In this document: positions 38,228 through 48,436 of the stretch, piece by piece | Position numbering within the stretch: position 1 is the first letter of the stretch | Layout of the letters: each line of letters opens with the position of its first letter | Origin: Psychrobacter frigidicola | GTDB lineage: Bacteria; Pseudomonadota; Gammaproteobacteria; Pseudomonadales; Moraxellaceae | Direction of reading: 5' to 3' | Assembly: GCF_007997305.1 (NCBI RefSeq) | Contig: NZ_VORZ01000002.1 | Coordinates: forward strand, 1 to 64,000 | DNA: 64,000 nucleotides | The notes under the pieces: generated by a model | Database searches by the model: none | What the model was told of the DNA's origin: nothing | What the model saw: the letters and a program-made list of their open reading frames with translations, nothing else | Translations under genes and position numbers: made by a program

Positions 38228-39778
38228 ATGCCAGAATATACCGACCATAACGACGCACCGCAGCAGCCTATCAATCAACAGCCACATGAGCCGCCCACAA
38301 CTGTACGTCCTGTTGTGCAGCAGATTAGCCCTTATGCCAGCCTCCGCGGTACTCAAGCAAGCAAGCAGCTACCGGCGTTTGATGTGGAGATTATTAATAA
38401 GTACAATCGTTCTGGGCCGCGCTATACCTCTTACCCGACTGCTTTAGAGTTTTTACCAATGCCGGACGGTCTTGAAGCTAAGATTCTACAAAATCGTGAA
38501 GCGCACGTACCCTTATCTCTCTATTTTCACATCCCGTTTTGTCGCCATTTATGCTATTACTGTGCCTGTAATAAAATTATTACTAAAAAAAATAGCGATT
38601 CAGGTGACTATCTGCAATATCTTATTGCTGAAATTAAGCACAAACGCAGCTTATTACCCACACTAGAAGACGGCAAAAATCCACTGGTTAAGCAGCTGCA
38701 TCTAGGCGGCGGTACCCCAACCTTTTTGCGCGATGAAGAAATGGTACAGCTTTGGGAATTCTTGCAAACCCAGTTTGAATTTTTACCAGAAAACGAGGGC
38801 GATTATTCCATTGAAATTGACCCACGCGAGCTAGGTGACAACACCCTACAGACCTTGCGTAAGCTCGGCTTTAATCGTATCAGCCTCGGTGTGCAAGACT
38901 TAGATGAAGCGGTGCAGATTGCCGTTAATCGGGTACATTCAGCAGAAATGATTGCCACTATATTAAATGAAGCCCGTGATTTAGGCTTTCATTCGATTAA
39001 TATCGATTTGATTTATGGCCTACCGCACCAAACCCCTATTACATTGGACAAGACCGTACACCGTATTATTGAGATGTCGCCAGATCGTCTGTCCGTATTT
39101 AACTACGCCCATCTGCCTGAGCGCTTTAAAGCCCAGCGCCAAATTAAAGATGAGGATTTACCAGATCCAGCTGAAAAAATTGCCATGCTCGGTAATACTA
39201 TTAATACTTTAACCGAAGCAGGTTATCAATTTATTGGTATTGACCATTTTGCAAAACCTGATGATGAGCTAGCAATAGCACAACGCGAAGGCCATTTGCA
39301 TCGTAACTTCCAAGGCTATACCATCATGGCTGACTGCGATTTATTGGGTTTTGGAGTCTCAGCAATCAGTCAAATCACCAATGCTAATAGCAAATATATT
39401 TTGCAAAACCATACAGATTTACAGGTTTATCAAGATAATATTAACGCGGCAAGCAGTAACCTTACCGTCATGCCAGCGGTCAAATACATCAAGACCTCTA
39501 TCAAAGATCGCTTGCGTGAATATGTCATTATGAATCTACTCTGTCATGACTATATTGACTTTAAAGACGTTAACCAGAAGTTTGGTATCGATGCTGTCAC
39601 CTATTTTATTAATGAGATTCAACAGCTCGGTGAGATGCAAAAAGACAAGCTGATAGATATGGATGTGGCTGGTATCCGCATTTTACCTAAAGGTCGCTTA
39701 TTGGGTCGTAACGTGGCCATGGTATTCGATGAATATCTTGAGAAAAAGCATAAGAATCGCTTTTCTAAAGTAATTTAA
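38228..39778 (+). CDS. hemN: Oxygen-independent coproporphyrinogen III oxidase
   Basis: Radical SAM enzyme that decarboxylates coproporphyrinogen III to protoporphyrinogen IX in heme synthesis without oxygen. 516 residues. N-terminal YNRSGPRYTSYPTA is the HemN signature; the 4Fe-4S motif CRHLCYYCAC is present, followed by NKIITK; GGGTPTFL and EIDPREL follow. About 50 residues rich in Pro and Gln precede the family core, making it longer than E. coli HemN (457). AGAGGA precedes the start. I saw no convincing FNR/Anr box. Confidence 0.94.
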   Translation: MPEYTDHNDAPQQPINQQPHEPPTTVRPVVQQISPYASLRGTQASKQLPAFDVEIINKYNRSGPRYTSYPTALEFLPMPDGLEAKILQNREAHVPLSLYFHIPFCRHLCYYCACNKIITKKNSDSGDYLQYLIAEIKHKRSLLPTLEDGKNPLVKQLHLGGGTPTFLRDEEMVQLWEFLQTQFEFLPENEGDYSIEIDPRELGDNTLQTLRKLGFNRISLGVQDLDEAVQIAVNRVHSAEMIATILNEARDLGFHSINIDLIYGLPHQTPITLDKTVHRIIEMSPDRLSVFNYAHLPERFKAQRQIKDEDLPDPAEKIAMLGNTINTLTEAGYQFIGIDHFAKPDDELAIAQREGHLHRNFQGYTIMADCDLLGFGVSAISQITNANSKYILQNHTDLQVYQDNINAASSNLTVMPAVKYIKTSIKDRLREYVIMNLLCHDYIDFKDVNQKFGIDAVTYFINEIQQLGEMQKDKLIDMDVAGIRILPKGRLLGRNVAMVFDEYLEKKHKNRFSKVI

Positions 39779-39796
39779 TATATTCTCATTAATAAT

Positions 39797-39825
39797 AAAA
39801 AGACCTCAACATGAGGTCTTTTTTT
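39797..39825. terminator. Terminator between hemN and the convergent phytase-like gene
   Basis: AAAAAGACCTCA (39797-39808), loop aca, TGAGGTCTTTTT (39812-39823), more T residues. Usable in both directions. Confidence 0.88.
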
Positions 39826-39861
39826 GGTTAAAAATAAGTGAAGTTAAGTGTACCTACTCGC

Positions 39862-41238
39862 TCATTTACTAGGCGCTACTATATTAGGTATTACGATATA
39901 CAGTCGATTGGCATCCTCTATCGTTTTCTCACTATCTAGATATTTTTGTTCAACCGTATTGTTTAAATCTGTCATGGCAAAGTCATCATCATTTAGCAAA
40001 CCAATTGAGCCATCTTGACGTAACCATAAGCCTTCAAGCTTATCGTGCGGATAATCAAGACTTGCAAGAACATCAACCACCAATGTTTTATTAACAGGTT
40101 TAATATTAATATCCGCAAGGGCTTGCCAGCTACTATGGTCATCAACCGCAATAAACTGCTCTAGTGTCTGGCTATTAATCAAGAGACCCAGCTCTTTATC
40201 TTGCTTCACGCTGTCTTCATTAGTTATAGACTCAATATCAGTCGCTTGCGATATGTCAATTTTGTAGATATATTTTTGTGCTGATTCATCTTGTAAGGGA
40301 AATTTACGATCATGCTCAATGATGTAAAACTCATGGCCGCTTAAAGCAACAATACCCGAATTGACGTGCTGTGCTTTATCGAGACGATACAAATACTGCG
40401 CAATCTGACCACTCACTAGATTTATCGTGACCACGCGCGTCAAATTTGAGTGTCTTCCTGACTTATCAGGATTGTCCATGGACGACTCCATAACACCCAC
40501 TAACGTGGTTTGGTCAGGGGTAATAGTGAGACTTTCGATACCCCGATTGGCACGACGATTGATAAACTCTGCAGGCAATAATAACGGCTTATCATTAACA
40601 ATAACCGTATTACGCTCATCATGCGCAAAAGGATTAATCCGTTCAATCTCTACCCCATCAGCATCATAATGAACGAGGTGCGGGCCATATTCATCACTAA
40701 CCCAAAAACTGCCATCCTTTAACGCCGCTAACCCTTCAGGATCAAGTCCATTCATATCGTTTTTAATAGGATTGATAATCTCGTCATAGGGCAATTCACC
40801 ATGAACCGTCATCAACTTACCCTGTGCGTCATACGGGATTTCATTAGTGCCACCGAGTGTTTTTGGATTGGGTAAACCCGTGATAGGCGTACCATTAGCG
40901 TCTTTGAGTAAAACCTCTTTAACCTTGATTATATGTCCATCATCTTGCAACTCAAACAACCCAATGCGTGGCGTATAATTGGGCAACAAAAAGCGTTTTC
41001 CTGCGCCTGCACTGCCATCAAAGTCGGCATTAGGACCGCGATCCGTTAGCACGTAGAATTGATTAGGATTAGTGGGATGAGCCGCGGCGTCAGAGCCAAA
41101 TCCACCCCCTCGAATCTCTAGCTTTTTATCAGGATACGCTGAATTAATATATTGATCGTCCAGTACACTATAAGGTAACGGGCTGCCTTGAATGAATTCA
41201 TTATTCAGCATTTCTTTACTTTTATTTATTTTTGACAT
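39862..41238 (-). CDS. Esterase-like activity of phytase family protein
   Basis: 458-residue beta-propeller protein of the phytase-like family (PF13449). Visible features are EIRGGGFGSDAAAHP, YVLTDRGPNADF, NGLDPEGLAALKDGSFWVSDEYGPHLVHY and NRGIESLTITPD. Members are usually exported and act on phosphate esters or are of unknown role. Here the N-terminus (MSKINKSKEMLNNEF) has no signal peptide, so either the export signal has been lost, the start is wrong or the protein is cytoplasmic. I saw no better start upstream. Confidence 0.85.
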   Translation of the reverse strand: MSKINKSKEMLNNEFIQGSPLPYSVLDDQYINSAYPDKKLEIRGGGFGSDAAAHPTNPNQFYVLTDRGPNADFDGSAGAGKRFLLPNYTPRIGLFELQDDGHIIKVKEVLLKDANGTPITGLPNPKTLGGTNEIPYDAQGKLMTVHGELPYDEIINPIKNDMNGLDPEGLAALKDGSFWVSDEYGPHLVHYDADGVEIERINPFAHDERNTVIVNDKPLLLPAEFINRRANRGIESLTITPDQTTLVGVMESSMDNPDKSGRHSNLTRVVTINLVSGQIAQYLYRLDKAQHVNSGIVALSGHEFYIIEHDRKFPLQDESAQKYIYKIDISQATDIESITNEDSVKQDKELGLLINSQTLEQFIAVDDHSSWQALADINIKPVNKTLVVDVLASLDYPHDKLEGLWLRQDGSIGLLNDDDFAMTDLNNTVEQKYLDSEKTIEDANRLYIVIPNIVAPSK

Positions 41239-41358
41239 TTTTGACTTCCTAAATTGATACTTTTAAAGTTTAAAATAATAAGCACTGTGAAAACCATACC
41301 TTACTAAACAAAAGGATAAGAAGTAATTTGTTGTTAATTTATAGCTGAAAATCAGATA

Positions 41359-41397
41359 AAAAAATAGTCAGTGCACAAGATGCTTACTGACTATTTT
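41359..41397 (-). terminator. Terminator of the SPFH gene
   Basis: On the minus strand AAAATAGTCAGT pairs with ACTGACTATTTT across a 13-base loop and is followed by a T-run. Confidence 0.82.
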
Positions 41398-41435
41398 AGG
41401 ACATAATTTTATATGAGCCGTTTAAAAATTATTTA

Positions 41436-42317
41436 CTATACCTTCAGCTTATCACCCACCATACCTTTAACTGTACTTAAAATATCAGCAGGTAACACCA
41501 CCATTTTAGTATTATTAGACTCTGCCAACTGACGAATCGACTTGATATACTGCTCACCCAGCAAGTAGACAATCGGCATCTCCTCGTTACCCATAGCAGC
41601 GGTAATAAGGCGAATAGACTCCTCAGACCCTTTGGCCAATACTACTTGTGCTTCAGCGTCACGGCGTGAGGCTTCTAGACGCCCATCAGCCTCTAGGATA
41701 GCGGCTTGTTTCTGACCATCAGCACGGGTAACAGTAGCGCGGCGTAGACGCTCTGCCGCTGCTTGCTCTTCCATTGACGCTTGCATCGTAGATGAGGGAT
41801 TAATATCCTGAATCTCTACTGTCTTTAGGGTGATACCCCAATCAGAGATATCCTCTGAAATCGCATGCTTGAGCTTGGCTTTAATCTCATCACGACTAGA
41901 TAAAGCGCTGTCTAAATCCATCTCACCAATGATTGAGCGCAAAGAGGTCTGTACCAAATTACGGATACCATAGGCATAATCTTCGATGCCATAGACTGCT
42001 TTGTCTGGTCGAACAATATTTATGTAAGCGACCGCGTTGGCAACGATAACCACGTTATCACGGGTAATGACTTCTTGGGATGGAATATCAAGTACGATAT
42101 CTTTAGTAGTCACTTTATAAGAGACGCGATCAACAAAGGGGATAATCAGGTTTAAACCCGGTTCAAGAGTTTGACTATACTTTCCTAAGCGTTGGACGAT
42201 CCATTTATAACCTTGCGGTACAATGCGCACGCCTTTAAAAACTGTAAACGCAATTAGAGCTACTAGTACCAACATAACGATACTAAAGCTATTCATGCTA
42301 TTTATAATGCTATTCAT
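41436..42317 (-). CDS. qmcA: SPFH/band 7 membrane protein (QmcA/paraslipin-like)
   Basis: 293-residue inner-membrane scaffold protein of the stomatin/prohibitin/HflK group. One N-terminal helix (about 10-28), then the band 7 domain starting at RIVPQGYKWIVQRLGKYSQ, with DIVLDIPSQEVITRDNVVI and the helical QAAAERLRRATVTRADGQKQ segment. Together with NfeD downstream partners it forms membrane complexes linked to membrane-protein quality control and lipid organisation. The NfeD gene lies 141 bases upstream on the same strand. Confidence 0.9.
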   Translation of the reverse strand: MNSIINSMNSFSIVMLVLVALIAFTVFKGVRIVPQGYKWIVQRLGKYSQTLEPGLNLIIPFVDRVSYKVTTKDIVLDIPSQEVITRDNVVIVANAVAYINIVRPDKAVYGIEDYAYGIRNLVQTSLRSIIGEMDLDSALSSRDEIKAKLKHAISEDISDWGITLKTVEIQDINPSSTMQASMEEQAAAERLRRATVTRADGQKQAAILEADGRLEASRRDAEAQVVLAKGSEESIRLITAAMGNEEMPIVYLLGEQYIKSIRQLAESNNTKMVVLPADILSTVKGMVGDKLKV

Positions 42318-42458
42318 GTTGCTCTCCTTGAACCATCAATAACAATGGCGCGGCAATGTCGTATTTGTTGTCTATCTTTTATTCTGTAGTGCGATAAGTA
42401 TTTAATATGAAGCACAAAGTTAATAGATAGGTATTTCAGTGATTTCTTCGTCAGCTAT

Positions 42459-43058
42459 TTAGTGGCTACTGTCTATTTTATTAAGCTCAGCTTTTTTAAG
42501 ACTAAGTTTATTAGCGACAGGACGGCGGTTAATAATAGGACGATTATCAACAATAGGGGTAGGGATGACTATATCGACAACAGGTGCTGTTATGCGTTTA
42601 GTAAGAGCGACGATAAGCTCATTACCAATAATCTCTGTTACGACTACACGGTCGCCTACTTCGACTTCTTCGTCACGCGTACGACAAAACCATTCATCTG
42701 CGCCGACAATGGGCACGCTAAAGCGTACGCGTCCAAGGGCATCGGCTTGCGGCTTGGCCACTATCATACCTGTCTCACCAATAATAACGCTGCCGCCCAG
42801 TCCCGCCTTAGTACGGTTTACCGATAGTGGCTTGATATATTTGAACCACGCTAACATAAATATGACGGACAAGCTCAACCAAATCAGTACTTGCCATAAC
42901 AATGAAATCGGCAATAGCCACGATAACGCAGCAACAATGACAGCAGCGGCACCAAACCAAAGACTGGCAAACGTTGGAATAAACATCTCGGCAATCATTA
43001 ATAAAAAGCCTAAGACCAACCAATGCCACGGCTCAATCATATAAATTGTCTCAATCAT
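42459..43058 (-). CDS. NfeD-family membrane protein
   Basis: Short NfeD (YbbK/YqiJ type) partner of SPFH proteins. 199 residues from ATG 43058, chosen because AGGAG stands nine bases upstream. Three membrane helices (about 12-95, with WHWLVLGFLLMIAEMFIP), then the OB-fold NfeD domain (about 105-155, IGETGMIVAKP and VGDRVVVTEIIGNELIV), and a Pro/Arg/Lys tail of about 35 residues. Likely co-transcribed with the SPFH gene. Confidence 0.88.
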   Translation of the reverse strand: MIETIYMIEPWHWLVLGFLLMIAEMFIPTFASLWFGAAAVIVAALSWLLPISLLWQVLIWLSLSVIFMLAWFKYIKPLSVNRTKAGLGGSVIIGETGMIVAKPQADALGRVRFSVPIVGADEWFCRTRDEEVEVGDRVVVTEIIGNELIVALTKRITAPVVDIVIPTPIVDNRPIINRRPVANKLSLKKAELNKIDSSH

Positions 43059-43199
43059 TGCCGCTCTCTCCTTTGCAATTCTACCTTTCAATGTAGCACA
43101 GTTTCTTTGTTAACATTACCTTAAAAATCAGTCCTGTACTGTTACCTATCGTTTAATATGCTTTCTTATACAACACCTATTAGTTTAAATAAAATGCAT

Positions 43200-43231
43200 A
43201 AAAAAACGACCACATGAAGTGATCGTTTTTT
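43200..43231 (-). terminator. Terminator of the outer-membrane barrel gene
   Basis: AAAAAACGACCAC (43201-43213) and GTGATCGTTTTTT (43219-43231) form a stem with one wobble and a five-base loop; a T-run follows on the minus strand. Confidence 0.85.
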
Positions 43232-43289
43232 CTTTGGACTATGAGACTAATTTGTTAAACTACGATTAAATATCGCAAGTTTAATAAGC

Positions 43290-43847
43290 TTAGAACTTCA
43301 GATGTGCACCAACAGTCATTAGGTTAGCATCGCTGCTTACGATATCATATTCAGCTTCGATACCGAAGTCAGAGTTCACTGCGTAACCTACACCTAGGCC
43401 ACCAGCAAGTCTAGTGTCGCTGTCAGAAACACTACGGTTTCTTCTAACGCCTAGATTGTCAAGATAGCTACTATCACCTTCTATTTTAGTTTTAGCGACG
43501 CCTAGCTTTGCTTTACCATATAGAGCAGTGTTTGGAACGAAGTAGCGATAAGTACCATAGACGCCATAAGTTTTCGCGTCTACATCACCGTTACCATAAA
43601 AGTCAGCATCATCTGATCCTACATATTCAGCTTCAACACCGAAATTAGGATCGAAGTTGTAACCACCATACACACCATAAGCGGTTGGGTCGCTAGCGCC
43701 ATTGGTATCTAAATCGAACTTACCAACTTTTACACCAACGTATGGCTGGCCAGTGTAGCCGTTGCCATAAGAGATGGCCGCTTGTGCACTTACACTCAAT
43801 AAAGAACCAACTGCTAGTGCGACTAGAGTTTTTTGTAAAGTTTTCAT
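43290..43847 (-). CDS. Small outer-membrane beta-barrel protein (OmpA/opacity-like)
   Basis: 185 residues. Signal peptide of about 23 residues ending VSAQA; then eight amphipathic strands rich in Gly, Tyr and Asp (PYVGVKVGKFDL, AYGVYGGYNFDPNFGVEAEYVG, GLGVGYAVNSDFGIEAEYDI) and a terminal VGAHLKF with the C-terminal Phe used by the BAM complex. Function may be adhesion or structure. AAGGAG stands six bases before ATG 43847. The region upstream carries repeated TGTCA boxes that could regulate it. Confidence 0.88.
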   Translation of the reverse strand: MKTLQKTLVALAVGSLLSVSAQAAISYGNGYTGQPYVGVKVGKFDLDTNGASDPTAYGVYGGYNFDPNFGVEAEYVGSDDADFYGNGDVDAKTYGVYGTYRYFVPNTALYGKAKLGVAKTKIEGDSSYLDNLGVRRNRSVSDSDTRLAGGLGVGYAVNSDFGIEAEYDIVSSDANLMTVGAHLKF

Positions 43848-44167
43848 CGTCATCTCCTTAAAATTAGTTTTGACAAGCAAGTTATTTAATTGTGGTGACT
43901 TTTACAGTCATATCGCCTTGCTTGCTAACGATGTATACATAGTAACAAATTATGTCATTCACAATGTCAGTTTTTAATAGCAGCTAAGTTAAGTTTTGCA
44001 ATCGTTTGTCAGTAGGTATGTCACAAACTGCTATTTATGACATTATTTGTTACATTCGAAGGTATTGTGCAATACTCTCTACGCATTTAACTATTTATAT
44101 ATATAAGCAAACTTATATTACAAATAGTTTCGAAAAATTAAATAATAACATTAGAGACTAATAAAAG
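43848..44167. other. Divergent control region between the barrel gene and bioF
   Basis: 320 AT-rich bases with no gene. The central 110 bases hold an ordered set of TGTCA boxes and a 17-base inverted repeat, given separately. Confidence 0.5.
43942..44053. promoter_or_regulatory. Array of TGTCA boxes with flanking inverted repeat
   Basis: TGTCA at 43953, 43965, 44007 and 44019, and the reverse TGACA at 44038. The first four form two pairs with identical 12-base periodicity. GTAACAAATTATGTCAT (43942-43958) is the inverse complement, with one mismatch, of ATGACATTATTTGTTAC (44037-44053). The layout suggests cooperative binding by a dimeric regulator controlling the barrel gene, bioF, or both. 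Confidence 0.5.
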
Positions 44168-45409
44168 ATGACTAGCCCTATCGCGACTGCTATCACTACT
44201 CGTTTGCAAGAAGCACTTGAGTCCTTAAAATCGCGCCAGCAATATCGTCACTTGCCAAACCTTGATCATCAAGGCCGCTATGTAATCAGTCAAGGTAAGT
44301 CGCTACTCAATATTGCGAGTAATGATTACCTCGGCTTGAGTGCTGACAATGAATTACGAGCCGTATTTTTCAATCAACTGCAACAGTTGCCAGCGGCGCA
44401 ACTACCAAAAATGAGTGCGACATCGTCGAGGCTTCTCACGGGTAATGATCACCAACTGCAAGCGTTGGAGTCAGAATTACAGCAATGGTATCAGGCAGCA
44501 AATCTACAGGATTCATCTGCTCCAAAATCTGCTTTGGTGATAAATAGCGGCTATCATGCCAATATTGGTATTTTACCTGCATTAACCGCTCTCCCCGCGA
44601 AGACAATTATTTTAGCAGATAAATTGGTACATGCTAGTATCATCGATGGGATGCATCTTAGCCAAAGCAAGCTATGTACCTATCGGCGTTATCGCCATAA
44701 TGATTATATGCAATTAGCCTTGATGATTGAGCAAGCTGAGCCAGACGTCGAGCGCATTATTATTGTCACTGAAAGTATTTTTAGTATGGATGGTGACCGC
44801 GCAGACCTGCCGAGGTTGGTACAATTAAAAGCCACAGACAGTCGTATTGAGCTATATGTAGATGAAGCGCATGCGGTTGGGGTACTGGGCGAGCAAGGTT
44901 TAGGACTAGCAGAGGAGACAAAAACGCTAGCAGACATTGATTATTTGGTCGGTACTTTTGGTAAAGCTTTTGCCTCAGTCGGTGCTTATATTCTGTGTCA
45001 TGATAGCGTGAAACAATGGTTAATTAATCATATGCGTCCGCTTATTTTTAGTACGGCATTACCGCCGACCAATCACGCATGGACACGTTTTATTTTGGCA
45101 AAAATGCCGCAATTAAATGATAAGCGCGCGCATTTAGCGGCATTATCGTTACAGCTTAGCCAAGCGATTTCCCAACCATACAGACCATCGTCAAGCACGC
45201 AGCAAGAACGTTATCAGTCACCAATCATACCGTACATCTTGGGCGATAATGCCAGCACTGTTGCCAAAGCAAAGCAGCTTCAAGATGCAGGGTTTTACGC
45301 GTTACCCATTAGGCCGCCTACAGTTCCAGCAAACACCGCTCGTATTCGCTTGGTTATGAATGCTGCACTAACTCACGACGACTGCCAACGGTTGATAGAA
45401 AATTTATGA
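44168..45409 (+). CDS. bioF: 8-amino-7-oxononanoate synthase
   Basis: PLP enzyme that condenses pimeloyl-ACP/CoA with alanine in biotin synthesis. 413 residues. Conserved SNDYLGLS, GSRLLTGN-type loop (TSSRLLTGND), DEAHAVGVLG and the Schiff-base lysine in GTFGKAFAS. Homologs such as KBL share the fold, but the bioC gene that follows by a four-base overlap settles the assignment. Confidence 0.94.
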   Translation: MTSPIATAITTRLQEALESLKSRQQYRHLPNLDHQGRYVISQGKSLLNIASNDYLGLSADNELRAVFFNQLQQLPAAQLPKMSATSSRLLTGNDHQLQALESELQQWYQAANLQDSSAPKSALVINSGYHANIGILPALTALPAKTIILADKLVHASIIDGMHLSQSKLCTYRRYRHNDYMQLALMIEQAEPDVERIIIVTESIFSMDGDRADLPRLVQLKATDSRIELYVDEAHAVGVLGEQGLGLAEETKTLADIDYLVGTFGKAFASVGAYILCHDSVKQWLINHMRPLIFSTALPPTNHAWTRFILAKMPQLNDKRAHLAALSLQLSQAISQPYRPSSSTQQERYQSPIIPYILGDNASTVAKAKQLQDAGFYALPIRPPTVPANTARIRLVMNAALTHDDCQRLIENL

Positions 45410-46209
45410 ATAATGCCACTGTTTTTGATGCACTTGATACTAGAAAAAAAACCATTGCCCGTCGTTTTTCGGATGCCCGCGATTACAATCATCACGCCAG
45501 CATTCAACAGCAGGTTTGTCAGATACTCATTAACCAAATTGCCGATACTCAACAAAGTAGCGTGTTAGAAGTAGGTGCAGGTACGGGCCTGATGACCCGC
45601 TTATTAATCGCGAACATTCGAAGTGAGCAGTGGATTATTAATGAATTAGCAGGTAAACAGTTGCCAATTTTACAAGCGATTTTGCCTTCTGCCAAAGTAA
45701 AGATTGGCGATGCTGAAGCCATAAATTTAGGTAAGAACCATAGCTTAATTATTAGTGCTAATGCTGTGCAGTGGTTCAATGATCCATTAAGCTTTATCCA
45801 ACAATCGTATAATTGCCTACAGTCTGGTGGACAACTGCTATTTAACACCTTTACACCCAATAATTTTTTGCAAATAAAAAAATTAACGGGCCAAGGGTTG
45901 GATTATCCAGCCGTCGACGAATGGAAATTAGAATTGGAAGACTCAGGTTTTGAGCAGGTTAAACTTTCCATCCATCGTTTTGAGTTACCGTTTGATAACC
46001 CTTACGATGTGCTCAAACATATGCAGCTGACCGGAGTGTCTACCAATCAGACAGCCACATCATCGAATGATACGCCATTTATATGGACAAAGACCCGTCT
46101 GCAGCATTTTGAGTCAGATTATTGGCAACAGTTTTCAGGGCAAGATAAAAATGACCAACCATGCGTCAACTTAACTTATGAAGTGCTTATGATTAATGCT
46201 TTTAAATAG
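45406..46209 (+). CDS. bioC: Malonyl-[ACP] O-methyltransferase
   Basis: SAM-dependent methyltransferase that caps malonyl-ACP at the start of pimelate synthesis. 267 residues. N-terminal KKTIARRFSDARDYNHHASIQQ region typical of BioC, SAM motif I VLEVGAGTGLMTRL, and ISANAVQWFNDP. It overlaps bioF (ATGA). bioA, bioB and bioD are not in the window; bioH is not obvious either. Confidence 0.92.
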   Translation: MNNATVFDALDTRKKTIARRFSDARDYNHHASIQQQVCQILINQIADTQQSSVLEVGAGTGLMTRLLIANIRSEQWIINELAGKQLPILQAILPSAKVKIGDAEAINLGKNHSLIISANAVQWFNDPLSFIQQSYNCLQSGGQLLFNTFTPNNFLQIKKLTGQGLDYPAVDEWKLELEDSGFEQVKLSIHRFELPFDNPYDVLKHMQLTGVSTNQTATSSNDTPFIWTKTRLQHFESDYWQQFSGQDKNDQPCVNLTYEVLMINAFK

Positions 46210-46237
46210 TAAAACCACTACTCATAATTTGGCCATA

Positions 46238-46267
46238 AAAAAACGCACCCCGAAAGGTGCGTTTTTT
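46238..46267. terminator. Bidirectional terminator between bioC and dnaK
   Basis: AAAAAACGCACC (46238-46249), loop ccgaaa, GGTGCGTTTTTT (46256-46267). It serves both convergent genes. Confidence 0.9.
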
Positions 46268-46290
46268 AACTTAACTACTTATTAGCAGTA

Positions 46291-48234
46291 TTATTTTTTA
46301 TCTTCGTCAACTTCAGTGAATTCAGCATCAACCACATCGTCGTCTGCTTGATTGTTTTCGCCTGCATTATCCGCACCTTGTTGGAACTGGTTTGGATCCA
46401 TGCCTTCAGCACCCGCACCGGTATCCGCGTAGATTTTTTGGCTGACTGGTAAGAAAGCATTGTCTAACGCTTCAAGCTTGGCTTTAATCTCTTCATGGTC
46501 GTCTTCTTTAGCAGCCGCTTCAAGCTCAGAGATAGCCGTTTCTACCGATGATTTCTCATCCTCAGTCACTTTATCTTCTGCATCTTTTAGTGCTTTTTGT
46601 ACCGCGTGGATACGACCATCTGCTTCGTTACGCACTTGCGCTAGATTGGCAAATTTCTCATCTTCAGCAGCATTGGCTTCAGCATCCTGAATCATTTGTT
46701 CAACTTCTTCGTCCGACAAACCAGAATCTGCTTTAATTTGGATACTTTGCGCTTTACCAGTACCTTTATCAGTCGCTGAGATATTCATGATACCGTCAGC
46801 GTTGATGTCAAAGCTTACTTCGATTTGTGGCAAACCACGTGGTGCTGGTGGAATGTCCGTCAAGTCAAAACGACCAAGCTGTTTATTCTGGTTCGCAATT
46901 TTGCGCTCGCCTTGATACACCTGAATACTAACCGCTGGTTGGTTGTCTTCAGCCGTTGAGAATACCTGTGATTTCTTAGTTGGAATCATAGTATTTTTCT
47001 CAATGATTGGCGTCAAGATGCCACCCATTGTTTCGATACCAAGGGTCAGTGGCGTCACATCAAGTAGCAATACGTCTGTTTTTTCGCCAGACAATACCGC
47101 ACCTTGAATCGCTGCACCGGCGGCGACTGCTTCGTCAGGGTTCACGTCTTTACGTGGCTCTTGACCGAAGAAGTCTTGTACTTTTTGCTGTACTAGTGGC
47201 ATACGAGTCTGACCACCAACCAAGATAACGTCATCAATGTCACCTGCTTTTAGACCAGCATCTTCAAGGGCAATTTTACAGGGGCCCATGGTGCGCTGAA
47301 CCAATTCTTCCGTTAGGCTTTCAAGTTTTGAGCGGCTGATAGTGACGACCAAATGCTTAGGACCACTGCTATCAGCGGTGATATACGGCAAGTTTACTTC
47401 CGTACTTTGGGCACTTGATAACTCAATCTTTGCTTTCTCTGCTGCTTCTTTTAGACGCTGCATCGCAAGAGAGTCACCTTTTAGATTCACGTCTTGGTCT
47501 TTTTTGAATTCAGTGACCAAGAAATCAATCAATGCTGAGTCAAAGTCTTCGCCGCCAAGGAACGTATCACCGTTGGTTGCCAACACTTCAAACTGCTGCT
47601 CACCATCAACGTCAGCGATTTCAATGATTGATACATCAAAAGTACCACCACCTAAGTCATAAACGGCAACAACGCTATCGCCTTGTTTTTTGTCCATGCC
47701 ATAAGCAAGTGCCGCAGCCGTTGGTTCGTTGATAATACGTTTTACATCAAGACCCGCAATTTTACCCGCATCTTTAGTGGCTTGACGCTGTGAGTCATTA
47801 AAGTAAGCAGGGACGGTAACGACTGCTTCAGTAACGCTTTCACCAAGATAGTCTTCAGCCGTTTTTTTCATTTTTTTCAAGATTTCAGCAGACACCTGTG
47901 GTGGCGCTAATTTTTTACCGTTAATCTCAACCCATGCATCACCGTTATCAGCTTTGGCGATTTTATAAGGCACCATACCGATGTCTTTTTGCACGACTTT
48001 GTCATCAAAACGACGGCCGATTAAACGCTTAATGGCAAATAAAGTATTGTTTGGGTTGGTGACTGCTTGACGCTTAGCTGATTGACCGACTAAGATTTCA
48101 TCATCTTTATAAGCAACGATTGAAGGCGTTGTACGTGTGCCTTCAGCGTTTTCAATAATTTTAACCTTATCGCCTTCAAGTACCGCCACACATGAGTTAG
48201 TTGTACCTAAATCAATACCAATTACTTTACCCAT
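46291..48234 (-). CDS. dnaK: Chaperone DnaK (Hsp70)
   Basis: ATP-driven Hsp70 chaperone, works with DnaJ and GrpE. 647 residues (E. coli 638). Signatures [26 protein letters not shown] and [14 protein letters not shown] are intact; the substrate domain and a helical lid follow, and the tail ends in an acidic EF/D-rich stretch ([13 protein letters not shown]). The ATG at 48234 gives the canonical MGKVIG start; TTG codons farther upstream are not needed. dnaJ does not follow; the next gene is convergent bioC. Confidence 0.97.
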   Translation of the reverse strand: MGKVIGIDLGTTNSCVAVLEGDKVKIIENAEGTRTTPSIVAYKDDEILVGQSAKRQAVTNPNNTLFAIKRLIGRRFDDKVVQKDIGMVPYKIAKADNGDAWVEINGKKLAPPQVSAEILKKMKKTAEDYLGESVTEAVVTVPAYFNDSQRQATKDAGKIAGLDVKRIINEPTAAALAYGMDKKQGDSVVAVYDLGGGTFDVSIIEIADVDGEQQFEVLATNGDTFLGGEDFDSALIDFLVTEFKKDQDVNLKGDSLAMQRLKEAAEKAKIELSSAQSTEVNLPYITADSSGPKHLVVTISRSKLESLTEELVQRTMGPCKIALEDAGLKAGDIDDVILVGGQTRMPLVQQKVQDFFGQEPRKDVNPDEAVAAGAAIQGAVLSGEKTDVLLLDVTPLTLGIETMGGILTPIIEKNTMIPTKKSQVFSTAEDNQPAVSIQVYQGERKIANQNKQLGRFDLTDIPPAPRGLPQIEVSFDINADGIMNISATDKGTGKAQSIQIKADSGLSDEEVEQMIQDAEANAAEDEKFANLAQVRNEADGRIHAVQKALKDAEDKVTEDEKSSVETAISELEAAAKEDDHEEIKAKLEALDNAFLPVSQKIYADTGAGAEGMDPNQFQQGADNAGENNQADDDVVDAEFTEVDEDKK

Positions 48235-48358
48235 AATCAATTGCTCCAATTTATTTTAAGTTAATTTGTATAAATTACTATTTATAGTGGCTGCTAGCGA
48301 TACTTATTGCATCGTACCAAACTAGACTTACCGGACCATAACTGGTCACTTGTTGCTT

Positions 48359-48388
48359 TATATCGGTTTACGTTGTCGTTTTTTCAAG
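48359..48388 (-). promoter_or_regulatory. Possible sigma32 promoter of dnaK
   Basis: On the minus strand CTTGAAA (48388-48382) is followed after about 14-15 bases by CCGATATAA, close to the heat-shock consensus (CTTGAAA, CCCCATnT). It lies in the 220-base grpE-dnaK gap. Confidence 0.45.
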
Positions 48389-48436
48389 TCTATGCCAGCG
48401 TAAATATTTTCATTTTGTGTGAAGTTTTGTGAATAC

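Noticed and set aside
42462..43044. Two open frames of 121 and 159 codons opposite the NfeD gene
   Set aside because: They mirror the real NfeD coding frame, have no ribosome sites and show no protein family features.
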